Origin: Spirosoma fluviale
GTDB lineage: Bacteria; Bacteroidota; Bacteroidia; Cytophagales; Spirosomataceae
Direction of reading: 5' to 3'
Assembly (NCBI GenBank): GCA_945901025.1
Contig: CAMDJW010000009.1
Span: 1 to 64,000, forward strand
Length of the DNA: 64,000 nt
Made by a program: the position numbers and the translations under genes. A model generated the notes under the pieces. The model worked only from the letters and a program-made list of their open reading frames with translations. It searched no databases and was not told where the DNA came from. Numbering within the stretch: the stretch's first letter is position 1; each line of letters begins with the position of its first letter. Shown piece by piece: positions 8,621-17,173 of the stretch.

Positions 8621-9766
8621 ATGCAATCTTTAAAACAAATATTTCAAGTCCCATTTCAATACGAAGTTTTTTTCACAAAAAGCTTGTTTGATACTGCAAA
8701 TACAATATTTGCAGATTTTATTCGCCATTTTGGCAACCCTGAATTTCAAAAAAGAATTTTATTTGTTGTGGACAAAGGGGTGGCCGACGCACATCCATAT
8801 CTGACAAATACTCTCATAAAATATTTTGATCATCATTCTGTAGCCAAATTATCACCTGAGATTTTAGTTTTACCTGGAGGAGAAAATTGCAAAAACGACC
8901 CTAGATTTTACGAAGAAGTAGTACGCGCGATTGATGAACATCGAATTGATCGTCACTCTTTTGTTGCCGCCATCGGTGGAGGTGCCTTTTTAGATATGTC
9001 AGGTTATGCTGCAGCTATTTCTCATCGTGGAGTTAAATTAATTCGCATCCCTACAACCGTATTGTCCCAAAATGATTCTGGGGTTGGCGTAAAAAATGGG
9101 GTTAATTATTTAGGTAAAAAGAACTTTCTTGGGACATTTGCTCCTGCAGTAGCTGTTTTTAATGATGTAGATTTTTTAACTACACTAATAGATCGAGATT
9201 GGAGATCAGGGATTGCAGAAGCTATTAAAGTAGCCTTAATTAAAGATCTATCATTTTTTACTTGGCTTGAAGAGCATGCAGATGACATGAACTCGCGGAA
9301 TGAATCTATCATGATGGAACAAATTTACCGTTGCGCCGATTTACACATGAAGCACATATCTTCCGGTGATCCATTTGAATTAGGTTCCGCTCGGCCCCTA
9401 GACTTTGGGCATTGGGCAGCACATAAATTAGAATATTTAAGCTCGTTTAGTATCCGTCATGGTGAGGCTGTTGCCATAGGCATCGCATTAGATTGTGCCT
9501 ATTCTTATTTAATTGGGAATATCTCAAAAGAAGATTTAGATCGAATTATTGGATTAATTAAAAAGCTTGGCTTTGATATTTATCATCCCGCGTTAGCTGA
9601 AAATGATAAAATTAATCTTTACAAAGGTTTACAGGAATTCCAGGAGCATCTTGGCGGCCAATTAACCATTACGCTTCTATTGGCCTTAGGAAAAGGAATC
9701 GAGGTGCATGAAATTGATTTTGAAATGGTCAAAAAATCGGTTGATTACTTAGCCAATCTTGCATAA
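8621..9766 (+). CDS. eboD: EboD, 3-dehydroquinate synthase-like sugar-phosphate cyclase
   Basis: A 381-aa protein of the sugar phosphate cyclase fold (DHQ synthase, EEVS, DOI synthase relatives). Visible are the NAD-binding GGGAFLDMSGYAAA, the RIPTTVLSQNDSGVGVKNGVN loop, SGIAEAIKVALIKD, and the metal-ligand histidines in FGHWAAHKLE and IRHGEAVAIGI. Canonical AroB has ASIGGK/NHPKGKN at the substrate loops; the different residues here suggest another substrate or product, so it should not be called aroB. The frame is open from a TTG at 8597 inside eboC, but the ATG at 8621 after the eboC stop is more plausible. Membership in the operon decides the name. Confidence 0.88.
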   Translation: MQSLKQIFQVPFQYEVFFTKSLFDTANTIFADFIRHFGNPEFQKRILFVVDKGVADAHPYLTNTLIKYFDHHSVAKLSPEILVLPGGENCKNDPRFYEEVVRAIDEHRIDRHSFVAAIGGGAFLDMSGYAAAISHRGVKLIRIPTTVLSQNDSGVGVKNGVNYLGKKNFLGTFAPAVAVFNDVDFLTTLIDRDWRSGIAEAIKVALIKDLSFFTWLEEHADDMNSRNESIMMEQIYRCADLHMKHISSGDPFELGSARPLDFGHWAAHKLEYLSSFSIRHGEAVAIGIALDCAYSYLIGNISKEDLDRIIGLIKKLGFDIYHPALAENDKINLYKGLQEFQEHLGGQLTITLLLALGKGIEVHEIDFEMVKKSVDYLANLA

Positions 9767-9769
9767 GCG

Positions 9770-10966
9770 ATGGAAACTAAACACGGTCATTTTAGCTATT
9801 GCAGTAATATTCACCCAGGAGAAATTTGGCATGAGCATTTTGAAGAATTAAAAAAAAATGTCCCACTGGTAAAAGCACAAATAGCCCCAAATGAAAAAAT
9901 GGGTTTGGGGTTACGATTTGCCAATCAAGCGAGTATTGATTTACAAAATCCTACTGAATTCAAAAATTTAAAAGATTGGCTACAAAAAGAAAATCTATAT
10001 GTGTTTACGTTAAATGGATTTCCTTACGGTGGTTTTCATAATACAATTGTCAAAGACGATGTGCACACCCCTGATTGGACTACACAAGATCGATATGATT
10101 ACACGCTAAGACTGGCTCATTTGTTGGCCAAACTTCTACCTACAAATTTAGAAGAAGGAGGAATTTCAACTTCTCCATTATCCTATAAATATTGGTGGAA
10201 AAATTCAGAAGAATTATCGAATGCTACCCATAAAGCCACACTTCATTTAATGGATCTAGTGGTTGAATTAGCTAAAATAGAGCAGGGAACTGGGAAATGG
10301 ATCCACATTGATATCGAACCTGAACCGGACGGAATTCTTGAAAATCACAAAGAATTTGTTGAATGGTACGAAAATACATTAATTCCCTTAGGCACTGAAT
10401 ATTTGCAAAATAAAGGGATTAACAGCTCTGTGGATTTAATCAAAAGGCATATTCAGCTGTGTTTTGATATTTGTCATTTTGGGGTAAGTTATGATAGTCC
10501 TGCCATATGCATTGAAGAATTAAATCAAAAAGGAATTGGCGTAGGTAAGATTCAAATTAGTTCCGCTTTGCGTGTGGATTTAAGAACTAATCCTCAAGAA
10601 AAAATAGATGCGCTTAGAAAATACCATGAGCCTGTTTACTTGCACCAAGTAAAAGCTTTGTTGGCAAATGGCGAATACCTTCAATATAAAGACTTGGATG
10701 AGGCGATCCAGGATTATTCAGCAGACCATTTTGTCGAATGGAGAATCCACTTTCATGTCCCGCTTTTCCTAGCGAATTATGGCTTATTGGGCTCTACACA
10801 AAAAGAAATCATAGAGACATTAGAGGTTCAAAAAGCAAAGCCATTTACACGTCATTTAGAAATAGAAACCTATACTTGGGCCGTTTTACCTACCGAGTTT
10901 CAAGCGCCTATTCATGAGTCCATCGCTCGAGAAATTAGTTGGGTGAAAGCCATTTTAAATGATTAA
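9770..10966 (+). CDS. eboE: EboE, xylose-isomerase-like TIM barrel
   Basis: A 398-aa AP-endonuclease-2/xylose-isomerase-like TIM barrel, annotated in databases as metabolite traffic protein EboE. Family-like features are SYCSNIHPGEIW at the N-terminus, TLNGFPYGGFH, HIDIEPEPDG (a likely metal-binding Glu), CFDICHFGVSYD (Asp/His pair) and a C-terminal HLEIETYTWAVLP. The activity is unknown; the fold suggests isomerisation or epimerisation of a polyol or sugar-like compound, which fits with an upstream sugar phosphate cyclase. It starts 3 bases after eboD and ends 2 bases before eboF, so the block is one transcript. Confidence 0.9.
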   Translation: METKHGHFSYCSNIHPGEIWHEHFEELKKNVPLVKAQIAPNEKMGLGLRFANQASIDLQNPTEFKNLKDWLQKENLYVFTLNGFPYGGFHNTIVKDDVHTPDWTTQDRYDYTLRLAHLLAKLLPTNLEEGGISTSPLSYKYWWKNSEELSNATHKATLHLMDLVVELAKIEQGTGKWIHIDIEPEPDGILENHKEFVEWYENTLIPLGTEYLQNKGINSSVDLIKRHIQLCFDICHFGVSYDSPAICIEELNQKGIGVGKIQISSALRVDLRTNPQEKIDALRKYHEPVYLHQVKALLANGEYLQYKDLDEAIQDYSADHFVEWRIHFHVPLFLANYGLLGSTQKEIIETLEVQKAKPFTRHLEIETYTWAVLPTEFQAPIHESIAREISWVKAILND

Positions 10967-10968
10967 CG

Positions 10969-12330
10969 ATGCAAAAAACAGTTGTCATAGATATCGTTGG
11001 GCTTTCTGAAAGCATTATTTCAGAACATACCCCCTATTTAAAATCCTATATTGAGAAAAACCACTTAAGTAAAATTAAGCCGATTTTGCCAGCAGTCACA
11101 ACCTCCTCACAAAGCTGTTATGTCACGGGGAAATATCCAACGGATCATGGAATTGTGGGAAATGGCTGGTATGATCGCACAGATGCAGAAGTGAAATTCT
11201 GGAAGCAATCGAATCATTTAGTTGGCTCTCCAAAAATATGGGATGAGGCCAAGAAAAAGGACCCTGATTTTACCTGTGCCAAAATGTTTTGGTGGTATAA
11301 TATGTATTCCAGTGCAGACTATTCTGTCACTCCTCGGCCTCAATACCATGCTGACGGAGTAAAAGCCCCTGATTGCTATTCAAATCCTCCTGAATTAAGA
11401 GATGAATTACAAGATGCCTTAGGCACATTTCCCTTGTTTAACTTTTGGGGTCCTAATGCCAACATAAAATCCACACAATGGATTGCGGATGCATCTATTT
11501 GGGTAGACAAAAAATACAACCCAACGCTCAATTTAATATACCTCCCTCATCTTGATTATTGCCTTCAAAAATTTGGAGTTGATTTTACTAAAATATCGAA
11601 GGAATTAGCGGAAATTGATCGAGTAATCCAACAATTAATCGAACATTTTGAGTCGACAAATGCCCACATCATTTTGTTATCGGAATATGGTATCAATAAT
11701 GTTTCTGAACCGATTCATATCAATCGGATTTTAAGAGAGCATGATTGCCTAGCGATTCGTGAGGAGCAGGGATTAGAGTTATTAGATGCAGGGGCAAGCA
11801 AAGCCTTCGCTGTTTCTGACCATCAAATTGCGCATATTTATGTAAAAAATGGGGAGCATAAGAAGGAGGTAAAAAAGATATTGGAGGCTATTCCTGGTGT
11901 AGCCAAAGTATTAGACTCAAAAGAAATAGAGTCCCATCATTTACATCATGAAAGAACAGGTGATTTTGTTTTGATTGCGGATACCGACAAATGGTTCACT
12001 TATTACTATTGGCTGAATGATGCAAAGGCACCAGACTTTGCACGATGTGTAGATATATTTAAAAAACCTGGCTACGACCCAGCTGAAATGTTTATGGACC
12101 CTAAAAATCCATTCATCAAACTGAGAGCTGGATATAAATTGGCCCGAAAACTAACGGGATTCAGGTATTTAATGGATGTCATTCCTTTGGATGCCACCTT
12201 AGTGAAAGGATCCCATGGAAGTCCGTTTTGTGATAAACAATTTTACCCTGTTTTTATCTCTAACCAAGTGACAAAATCAGAACTTGAACCCACGGACGTC
12301 TACAAATTGATCTTAAATTCTATTTTCTAA
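10969..12330 (+). CDS. eboF: EboF, alkaline phosphatase/phosphodiesterase family protein
   Basis: A 453-aa nucleotide pyrophosphatase/phosphodiesterase-superfamily protein. VVIDIVGLSE near the N-terminus supplies the first metal aspartate; the nucleophile region is LPAVTTSSQSCYVTGKYPTDHG; later metal ligands are probably in LPHLDYC, LLSEYG and KGSHG. No signal peptide is seen, so it should act in the cytoplasm. In the ebo pathway it could remove or exchange a phosphoryl group on the intermediate (inference). It ends the operon: the next gene starts 37 bases later with its own signal peptide and unrelated function. Confidence 0.9.
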   Translation: MQKTVVIDIVGLSESIISEHTPYLKSYIEKNHLSKIKPILPAVTTSSQSCYVTGKYPTDHGIVGNGWYDRTDAEVKFWKQSNHLVGSPKIWDEAKKKDPDFTCAKMFWWYNMYSSADYSVTPRPQYHADGVKAPDCYSNPPELRDELQDALGTFPLFNFWGPNANIKSTQWIADASIWVDKKYNPTLNLIYLPHLDYCLQKFGVDFTKISKELAEIDRVIQQLIEHFESTNAHIILLSEYGINNVSEPIHINRILREHDCLAIREEQGLELLDAGASKAFAVSDHQIAHIYVKNGEHKKEVKKILEAIPGVAKVLDSKEIESHHLHHERTGDFVLIADTDKWFTYYYWLNDAKAPDFARCVDIFKKPGYDPAEMFMDPKNPFIKLRAGYKLARKLTGFRYLMDVIPLDATLVKGSHGSPFCDKQFYPVFISNQVTKSELEPTDVYKLILNSIF

Positions 12331-12367
12331 CTAATATTTTATAAATTCCAACTTAAACACAAAAACT

Positions 12368-12730
12368 ATGAAAAAATTAATTACTTCATTTGCTATCGTA
12401 GCAACATTAATGGGTTTTTCAACTCAAGTATCCGCTCAGGATTTCAATCCACAAGCGATGGTTCAGCGTCAGATCGACCGCATGGAAACTGAATTAACTT
12501 TATCTAAGGATCAAATCAAAAAAATTGAGCCATTGGTAATGGTAAGAATGGAAAAAATGATGGAATTCCGCCAAGCAGGTATGGAAAGAGAAGCGATGCA
12601 AGCTGAGATGAAAAAATTGAATGATGCTCAATTAGAGTCTCTTAAGGCAATTTTAACTCCCGAGCAACTAGAGAAATACAAGACGATGCAAGCTGCACAG
12701 CGGCAAGGTGGCGGAGGTCCTAGAAACTAG
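12368..12730 (+). CDS. Spy/CpxP-like periplasmic protein
   Basis: A 120-aa protein with a clear signal peptide (MKKLITSFAIVATLMGFSTQVSAQ, about 24 residues) and a helical mature part rich in Met, Gln, Glu and Lys. The motifs LTLSKDQIKKIEPL and LTPEQLEKYKTM are the LTxxQ-type repeats typical of the Spy/CpxP envelope-stress family, although the primary similarity is short. The tail is RQGGGGPRN. A role as a small periplasmic chaperone or metal/stress protein is inferred. It lies between the ebo operon and the sugar locus and may belong to neither. Confidence 0.7.
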   Translation: MKKLITSFAIVATLMGFSTQVSAQDFNPQAMVQRQIDRMETELTLSKDQIKKIEPLVMVRMEKMMEFRQAGMEREAMQAEMKKLNDAQLESLKAILTPEQLEKYKTMQAAQRQGGGGPRN

Positions 12731-12747
12731 TCCCAATAACAATACCT

Positions 12748-13842
12748 ATGATAAAGCACCTATTTGTTTGGATAGGGTTGTTTTGTATACCCTTTATTTT
12801 TCATGCTAAACCACTCCGAGTGGGTATAGCCGGAATGACCCATGACCATGTGGGACAGGTTTTTAGTACCATTAAAAAAGCACAGCAAGATGTAGTGATT
12901 GTGGGTTTTGCTGAACCTAACAAAGAATATGCTTTGTCCTTGCTAAAAAGTCAAAATCTTCCAGATTCACTTTGGTTTCCTACCTTAGAGGCTTTAATAG
13001 CGAAAACAAAGCCCGAGGCAATTGCTGCCTTTAATAGTATTTATGACCATTTGGAGGTGGTTAAAGTTTGTGCTCCCAAAGGAATCCATGTGGTGGTTGA
13101 AAAGCCTTTAGCGGTCAACATGAATCATTTAAACCAAATGAAAGCCCTAGTGGACCAATATAAAATTCATCTTTTAACCAATTTTGAAACCACTTGGTAT
13201 TCATCTCATGCCAAGATGTGGCAAATGGTTAAGGAAGAAAAGTCTCTAGGTACGATTAGAAAAGTTGTCATAATGGATGGACATCGTGGACCCAAGGAAA
13301 TTGACTGTTCCCCCGAGTTTCTAAATTGGTTAACCGACCCGATCAAAAATGGAGGAGGTGCTATTATCGATTTTGGGTGTTATGGGGCCAATATCATGAC
13401 TTGGTTAATGGATGGAAAAAGGCCTATTTCGGTAACAGCTGTAACCCAACAATTAAAACCCGATTTATACCCAAATGTAGACGACGAAGCCACAATCATT
13501 TTAACTTATCCAGATTGTCAAGCGATCATTCAGGCCTCATGGAATTGGCCATTTGACCGAAAAGACACCGAGATCTATGGGACCAAAGGAATTTTAGTAG
13601 CCAATAAAAACAAGAAAATGAGGTATGTGAACGGAGATCGATATGGTAAAGAAAGCATGATTGACTTAAGTCCTTTGCCACATGAAGTGTCCAATGTATT
13701 TCCTTATTTGTCTGCCGTGCTACAAGGAAGGATTAAACCCAAAATGGATTTATCTTCATTTGAAATCAATCAAGTAGTCGTAGAAATATTAGAAGCGGCA
13801 CGGGAATCTGCAAAAACAGGTAAAAAAGTAAATTTAAAATAA
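12748..13842 (+). CDS. exported Gfo/Idh/MocA-family oxidoreductase
   Basis: A 364-aa NAD(P)-dependent oxidoreductase of the Gfo/Idh/MocA family. An N-terminal hydrophobic signal (about residues 1-20) precedes the Rossmann fold (LRVGIAGMTHDH, about 24-35), and the family motif VVVEKPLA is present at about residues 114-121. A C-terminal alpha/beta domain follows, with GGAIIDFGCYGANIMTW. The presence of a signal peptide means the enzyme probably works outside the cytoplasm with a tightly bound cofactor, as in glucose-fructose oxidoreductase. The substrate is not predictable. It is followed by a sugar-phosphate-isomerase-like gene after 17 bases; such pairs are common in polyol and inositol catabolism. 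Confidence 0.85.
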   Translation: MIKHLFVWIGLFCIPFIFHAKPLRVGIAGMTHDHVGQVFSTIKKAQQDVVIVGFAEPNKEYALSLLKSQNLPDSLWFPTLEALIAKTKPEAIAAFNSIYDHLEVVKVCAPKGIHVVVEKPLAVNMNHLNQMKALVDQYKIHLLTNFETTWYSSHAKMWQMVKEEKSLGTIRKVVIMDGHRGPKEIDCSPEFLNWLTDPIKNGGGAIIDFGCYGANIMTWLMDGKRPISVTAVTQQLKPDLYPNVDDEATIILTYPDCQAIIQASWNWPFDRKDTEIYGTKGILVANKNKKMRYVNGDRYGKESMIDLSPLPHEVSNVFPYLSAVLQGRIKPKMDLSSFEINQVVVEILEAARESAKTGKKVNLK

Positions 13843-13859
13843 AAAATATCTTAATAAAT

Positions 13860-14720
13860 ATGAATGCTCTAATCAAAAAAATCTTAGTTACAACCAGTAT
13901 CATCTGCTTGTTTTTCAATTTAAATGCCCAAAAAAGCCCCTGCATTAATGGAGTTCCTTTAGGCATGGTTTCGTATACCTATCGACAAAGTCTTCAAAAG
14001 GATGTGGCTACCACCCTAGATTCATTGAAAATAATGAAGGTATATGACATGGAATTTTCTAGTTTGTTTGGTAAAAAAGCGACGGAAATCAGAAAGCTCT
14101 TAGATGAAAGAGGCATGTATTGTTCTTCCTTTGGCGTTAGTTATCAAGATGCATTAACGAAGGCCGACGAAGTAGCTTCTAATGCAAAGACTTTAGGTGC
14201 AAAATTTGTCCGAGTGGCTTGGATTCCCCATGAAGGTCCATTTACAAAGGAATTAGCTGACAAAACGATCACAGATTTTAGCATCATTGGAAAAAACTTA
14301 AAAGAAAATTATGGATTAGAATTTTGTTACCATAACCATGGTTTTGAATTTGCTCCTTATGAAGGGGGTACTTTTTTTGATTATATGGCTAAAAATACGG
14401 ATCCGAAATTTGTGAATTTTGAAATGGATATCTTATGGACGTTTTTTCCGGGAATTGATCCAGCCAAACTTTTAGAAAAATATCCAAATCGCTTTAAACT
14501 GATGCACGTAAAAGATTTAAAAAAGGGGGTTATAGGAAACTTGTCAGGAGGAACTTCCTCTGAAAATGATGTAGCCTTAGGAACGGGCCAATTAAACTTG
14601 CCGGCTATTATGAAAGCTGCAAAAAAGGCGAAGATCCAACATTATTATATAGAAGATGAGAGTTCGCTTCATGCAATACAAGTTCCAGAATCCATTAAAT
14701 ATTTACTGAGCATAAAATAG
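13860..14720 (+). CDS. exported sugar phosphate isomerase/epimerase-like TIM barrel
   Basis: A 286-aa xylose-isomerase-like TIM barrel with an N-terminal signal peptide (to about NLNA-QKS). Conserved stretches are VSYTYRQSL, LEFCYHNHGFEF (metal His/Glu region), NFEMDILWTFFPG, FKLMHVKDLKKG and a C-terminal HYYIEDESS. Proteins of this type act on free sugars or polyols and often sit next to Gfo/Idh/MocA oxidoreductases, as here. No substrate can be given. A 204-base non-coding gap follows (14721-14924) in which I see neither a gene nor a clear terminator. Confidence 0.85.
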   Translation: MNALIKKILVTTSIICLFFNLNAQKSPCINGVPLGMVSYTYRQSLQKDVATTLDSLKIMKVYDMEFSSLFGKKATEIRKLLDERGMYCSSFGVSYQDALTKADEVASNAKTLGAKFVRVAWIPHEGPFTKELADKTITDFSIIGKNLKENYGLEFCYHNHGFEFAPYEGGTFFDYMAKNTDPKFVNFEMDILWTFFPGIDPAKLLEKYPNRFKLMHVKDLKKGVIGNLSGGTSSENDVALGTGQLNLPAIMKAAKKAKIQHYYIEDESSLHAIQVPESIKYLLSIK

Positions 14721-14924
14721 AAATACTGCCTATCGGACTGGTGAAAAAATTACTTGGGATACAAAGAAAGGCTTATTTGATAAAAATCAGCTAATAATTT
14801 AATTAAGCCCAACTATCACAATGGATTTAGTTACCCGAAATTTTAAAAAACAAAATCAGTAACTTGAAGTTTTAATAAAGTTGGAAAATTTTCAAATTAA
14901 ATTATACCTGTTTAATTCCCAATT

Positions 14925-16124
14925 ATGCGAATATTAATTTTAAGCTTATTTACCTTATTCAGTACCCAAATTATCGCTCAGGCCGACTTTGAAAAAAAAT
15001 TACAAACCAAGTTAATCATGGCAGAAGATGGAGATATCATCAACATTGAAGCGGGTAACTTTGCATTAACTAAAAGTCTAAGCCTAGATGGTAAAAAGAA
15101 TATCACCATTCGAGGAAAAGGGATTAACAAAACGGTCCTAAACTTCAAAGCACAAACCCAAGGAGCTGAGGGAATCAGAATAACGAATTGTGAAAATATT
15201 ATTTTAGAAGATTTTACGGCAGAAGATTCCAAAGGAGATTTGATCAAAACCATGCATGTAAAAGGAATCACATTCCGAAGATTAAAGACGGCTTGGACAG
15301 GAAAACCCTCCCCTACAAATGGCAGTTACGGCTTGTACCCAGTACTTTGTGAAAAGGTATTGATTGACAGCTGTATTGCGATCGGTGCATCTGATGCTGG
15401 AATTTATGTAGGACAATCCAAATATATCACGGTTCGCAATTGCACAGCCTTCCAAAATGTGGCGGGCATTGAGATTGAAAATTCATTATATGCTGATGTG
15501 TATAATAATGTGGCAGAAGGAAATACTGGAGGTATTTTAGTTTTTGATTTACCGGATCTAATCCAAAAAAAGGGAGGGTTTGTACGCGTGTACAACAACT
15601 TAATTAAAGAAAATAATTTAGCCAATTTTGCACCCAAAGGTAATATTGTGGGAAATGTACCCAAAGGCACAGGAATGATGGTGTTGGCTACTAGCCAAGT
15701 TGAAATTTTTGATAATAAAATTCTAAATCATTCAACTGTGGGGGTCGCAATCATCAGCTACTTTATGACCGAGAAAAAAAATAAAGATAAAGGGTATTAC
15801 CCCTACCCCACTTCGATCAACATTCATGATAATTTATTTGAAAGAAAACCGCGTCGAGTGCCAATGGACAGCCGATTTGGTCAGTTGTATCGGGTGAAAT
15901 TAAAATTTGGCCGTAAGATACCACAGGTCATTTTCGATGGAATATTAGACCCTAAATTAGTGGGGACTGATGGTAAATATCTGCCTGAATATGCCATTTG
16001 TGTACGAAATAACATCAACCAAAGTACTTCATTTTTAGATGCTGATCATGACTTTAAAAATGTTTTAGTGGGTCCTGACTTATTTGAATGTTCACCCGTT
16101 TCGATCAAATCAAATCAGTTTTAA
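14925..16124 (+). CDS. secreted parallel beta-helix repeat protein
   Basis: A 399-aa protein with a short signal peptide (to about IIAQA) and a right-handed parallel beta-helix built from repeats such as NITIRGKG, GIRITNCENIILEDFTAED, AGIYVGQSKYITVRNCTAFQN and AGIEIENSLYADVYNNVAEGN. This matches the beta-helix family that is typically encoded next to an SO2930-type diheme cytochrome, which is the next gene. Its role is unknown; the beta-helix fold suggests polysaccharide binding or lyase/epimerase activity at the cell surface. It ends 4 bases before the cytochrome start. Confidence 0.85.
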   Translation: MRILILSLFTLFSTQIIAQADFEKKLQTKLIMAEDGDIINIEAGNFALTKSLSLDGKKNITIRGKGINKTVLNFKAQTQGAEGIRITNCENIILEDFTAEDSKGDLIKTMHVKGITFRRLKTAWTGKPSPTNGSYGLYPVLCEKVLIDSCIAIGASDAGIYVGQSKYITVRNCTAFQNVAGIEIENSLYADVYNNVAEGNTGGILVFDLPDLIQKKGGFVRVYNNLIKENNLANFAPKGNIVGNVPKGTGMMVLATSQVEIFDNKILNHSTVGVAIISYFMTEKKNKDKGYYPYPTSINIHDNLFERKPRRVPMDSRFGQLYRVKLKFGRKIPQVIFDGILDPKLVGTDGKYLPEYAICVRNNINQSTSFLDADHDFKNVLVGPDLFECSPVSIKSNQF

Positions 16125-16128
16125 ACAC

Positions 16129-17172
16129 ATGAATAAGCTTTTCATCATTTTAGTTTCATGTATTAGTTTGACATTTTTAATGTCCATCGATTCAGAAATT
16201 AATACGGAATTCAATTATCCGGAAAAGCTATCTGAGTTTGCCTTATTTAAAGGACGTTTACAAGATCAAATTCCTGCTGAAGATGTTTTGCCCTACTCGT
16301 TAAATTCTCCCCTATTTTCAGATTTTGCACATAAATTACGATTCATTAAAATGCCCAAAGGCACTCAGGTGAATTTTAATGCCGATTCCGTTTTGCAATT
16401 TCCAGTTGGGACCGTTATAGCCAAGACATTTTATTATAAAAACGATGAACGTGCTGAGGCAAAAGGCCGAAGATTAATGGAAACGCGAATTCTAATTCAT
16501 GAAGCAAAAGGTTGGAAAGCCTTACCCTACATTTGGAATAAAGAACAAAATGAAGCTACATTAGAAGTAGCAGGAGGTGGCGATTTAGTCTCTTGGATTG
16601 ATGATCAAGGAAAAAAACAAGCCTTTGAATATGTGGTTCCAAATATGAATCAATGCAAAGGCTGTCATGAAAGACAAGGGATCATGACGCCCATTGGTCC
16701 CTCTGCGCGGCAATTAAACGGAGAATTTTCATATGAAGATGGCGCACATGAAAACCAGTTGGCCCACTGGGCAAAAAAAAATGCCCTAGTTAATCTTCCT
16801 AAACTAAATGACGTTCCTAAAATGCCCTCATATTCAGATCTAAACGCTTCATTAGATCTGAGGGCGAAAGCTTATTTAGACATAAATTGCGCCCATTGCC
16901 ATAATCCAGTCGGTCCAGCGCAATCCTCCGGATTATTTCTACAATGGAATAATTCGAATAAAACCAGCTATGGTTTTATGAAAACCCCCGTCGCGGCAGG
17001 AAGGGGATCTGGGAATTTATCCTATGATATCGTACCAGGAAAGCCCGAAGAAAGCATTTTAGCCTATCGAATGCATTCATTAGATCCGGGAATTATGATG
17101 CCGGAACTAGGACGTAGATTATCTCATAAAGAAGGCGTAGATTTAATTAAAAATTGGATCAAATCACTTTAA
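16129..17172 (+). CDS. SO2930-type diheme c-type cytochrome
   Basis: A 347-aa exported protein with two c-type haem motifs: CKGCH (in PNMNQCKGCHERQG) and CAHCH (in DINCAHCHNPVG). Later Met residues, for example in GIMMPELGR, can act as distal ligands. The ATG at 16129 starts a signal peptide (MNKLFIILVSCISLTFLMS); the frame is also open upstream inside the beta-helix gene but that start is unlikely. The family regularly pairs with beta-helix proteins as in this locus. Electron transfer during periplasmic oxidation of a sugar-like substrate is a reasonable but unproven role. Confidence 0.87.
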   Translation: MNKLFIILVSCISLTFLMSIDSEINTEFNYPEKLSEFALFKGRLQDQIPAEDVLPYSLNSPLFSDFAHKLRFIKMPKGTQVNFNADSVLQFPVGTVIAKTFYYKNDERAEAKGRRLMETRILIHEAKGWKALPYIWNKEQNEATLEVAGGGDLVSWIDDQGKKQAFEYVVPNMNQCKGCHERQGIMTPIGPSARQLNGEFSYEDGAHENQLAHWAKKNALVNLPKLNDVPKMPSYSDLNASLDLRAKAYLDINCAHCHNPVGPAQSSGLFLQWNNSNKTSYGFMKTPVAAGRGSGNLSYDIVPGKPEESILAYRMHSLDPGIMMPELGRRLSHKEGVDLIKNWIKSL

Positions 17173-17173
17173 T

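Noticed and set aside
14721-14924. A small gene or riboswitch in the longest gap
   Set aside because: No ORF with a start and ribosome site of reasonable length, and no recognisable conserved RNA motif.
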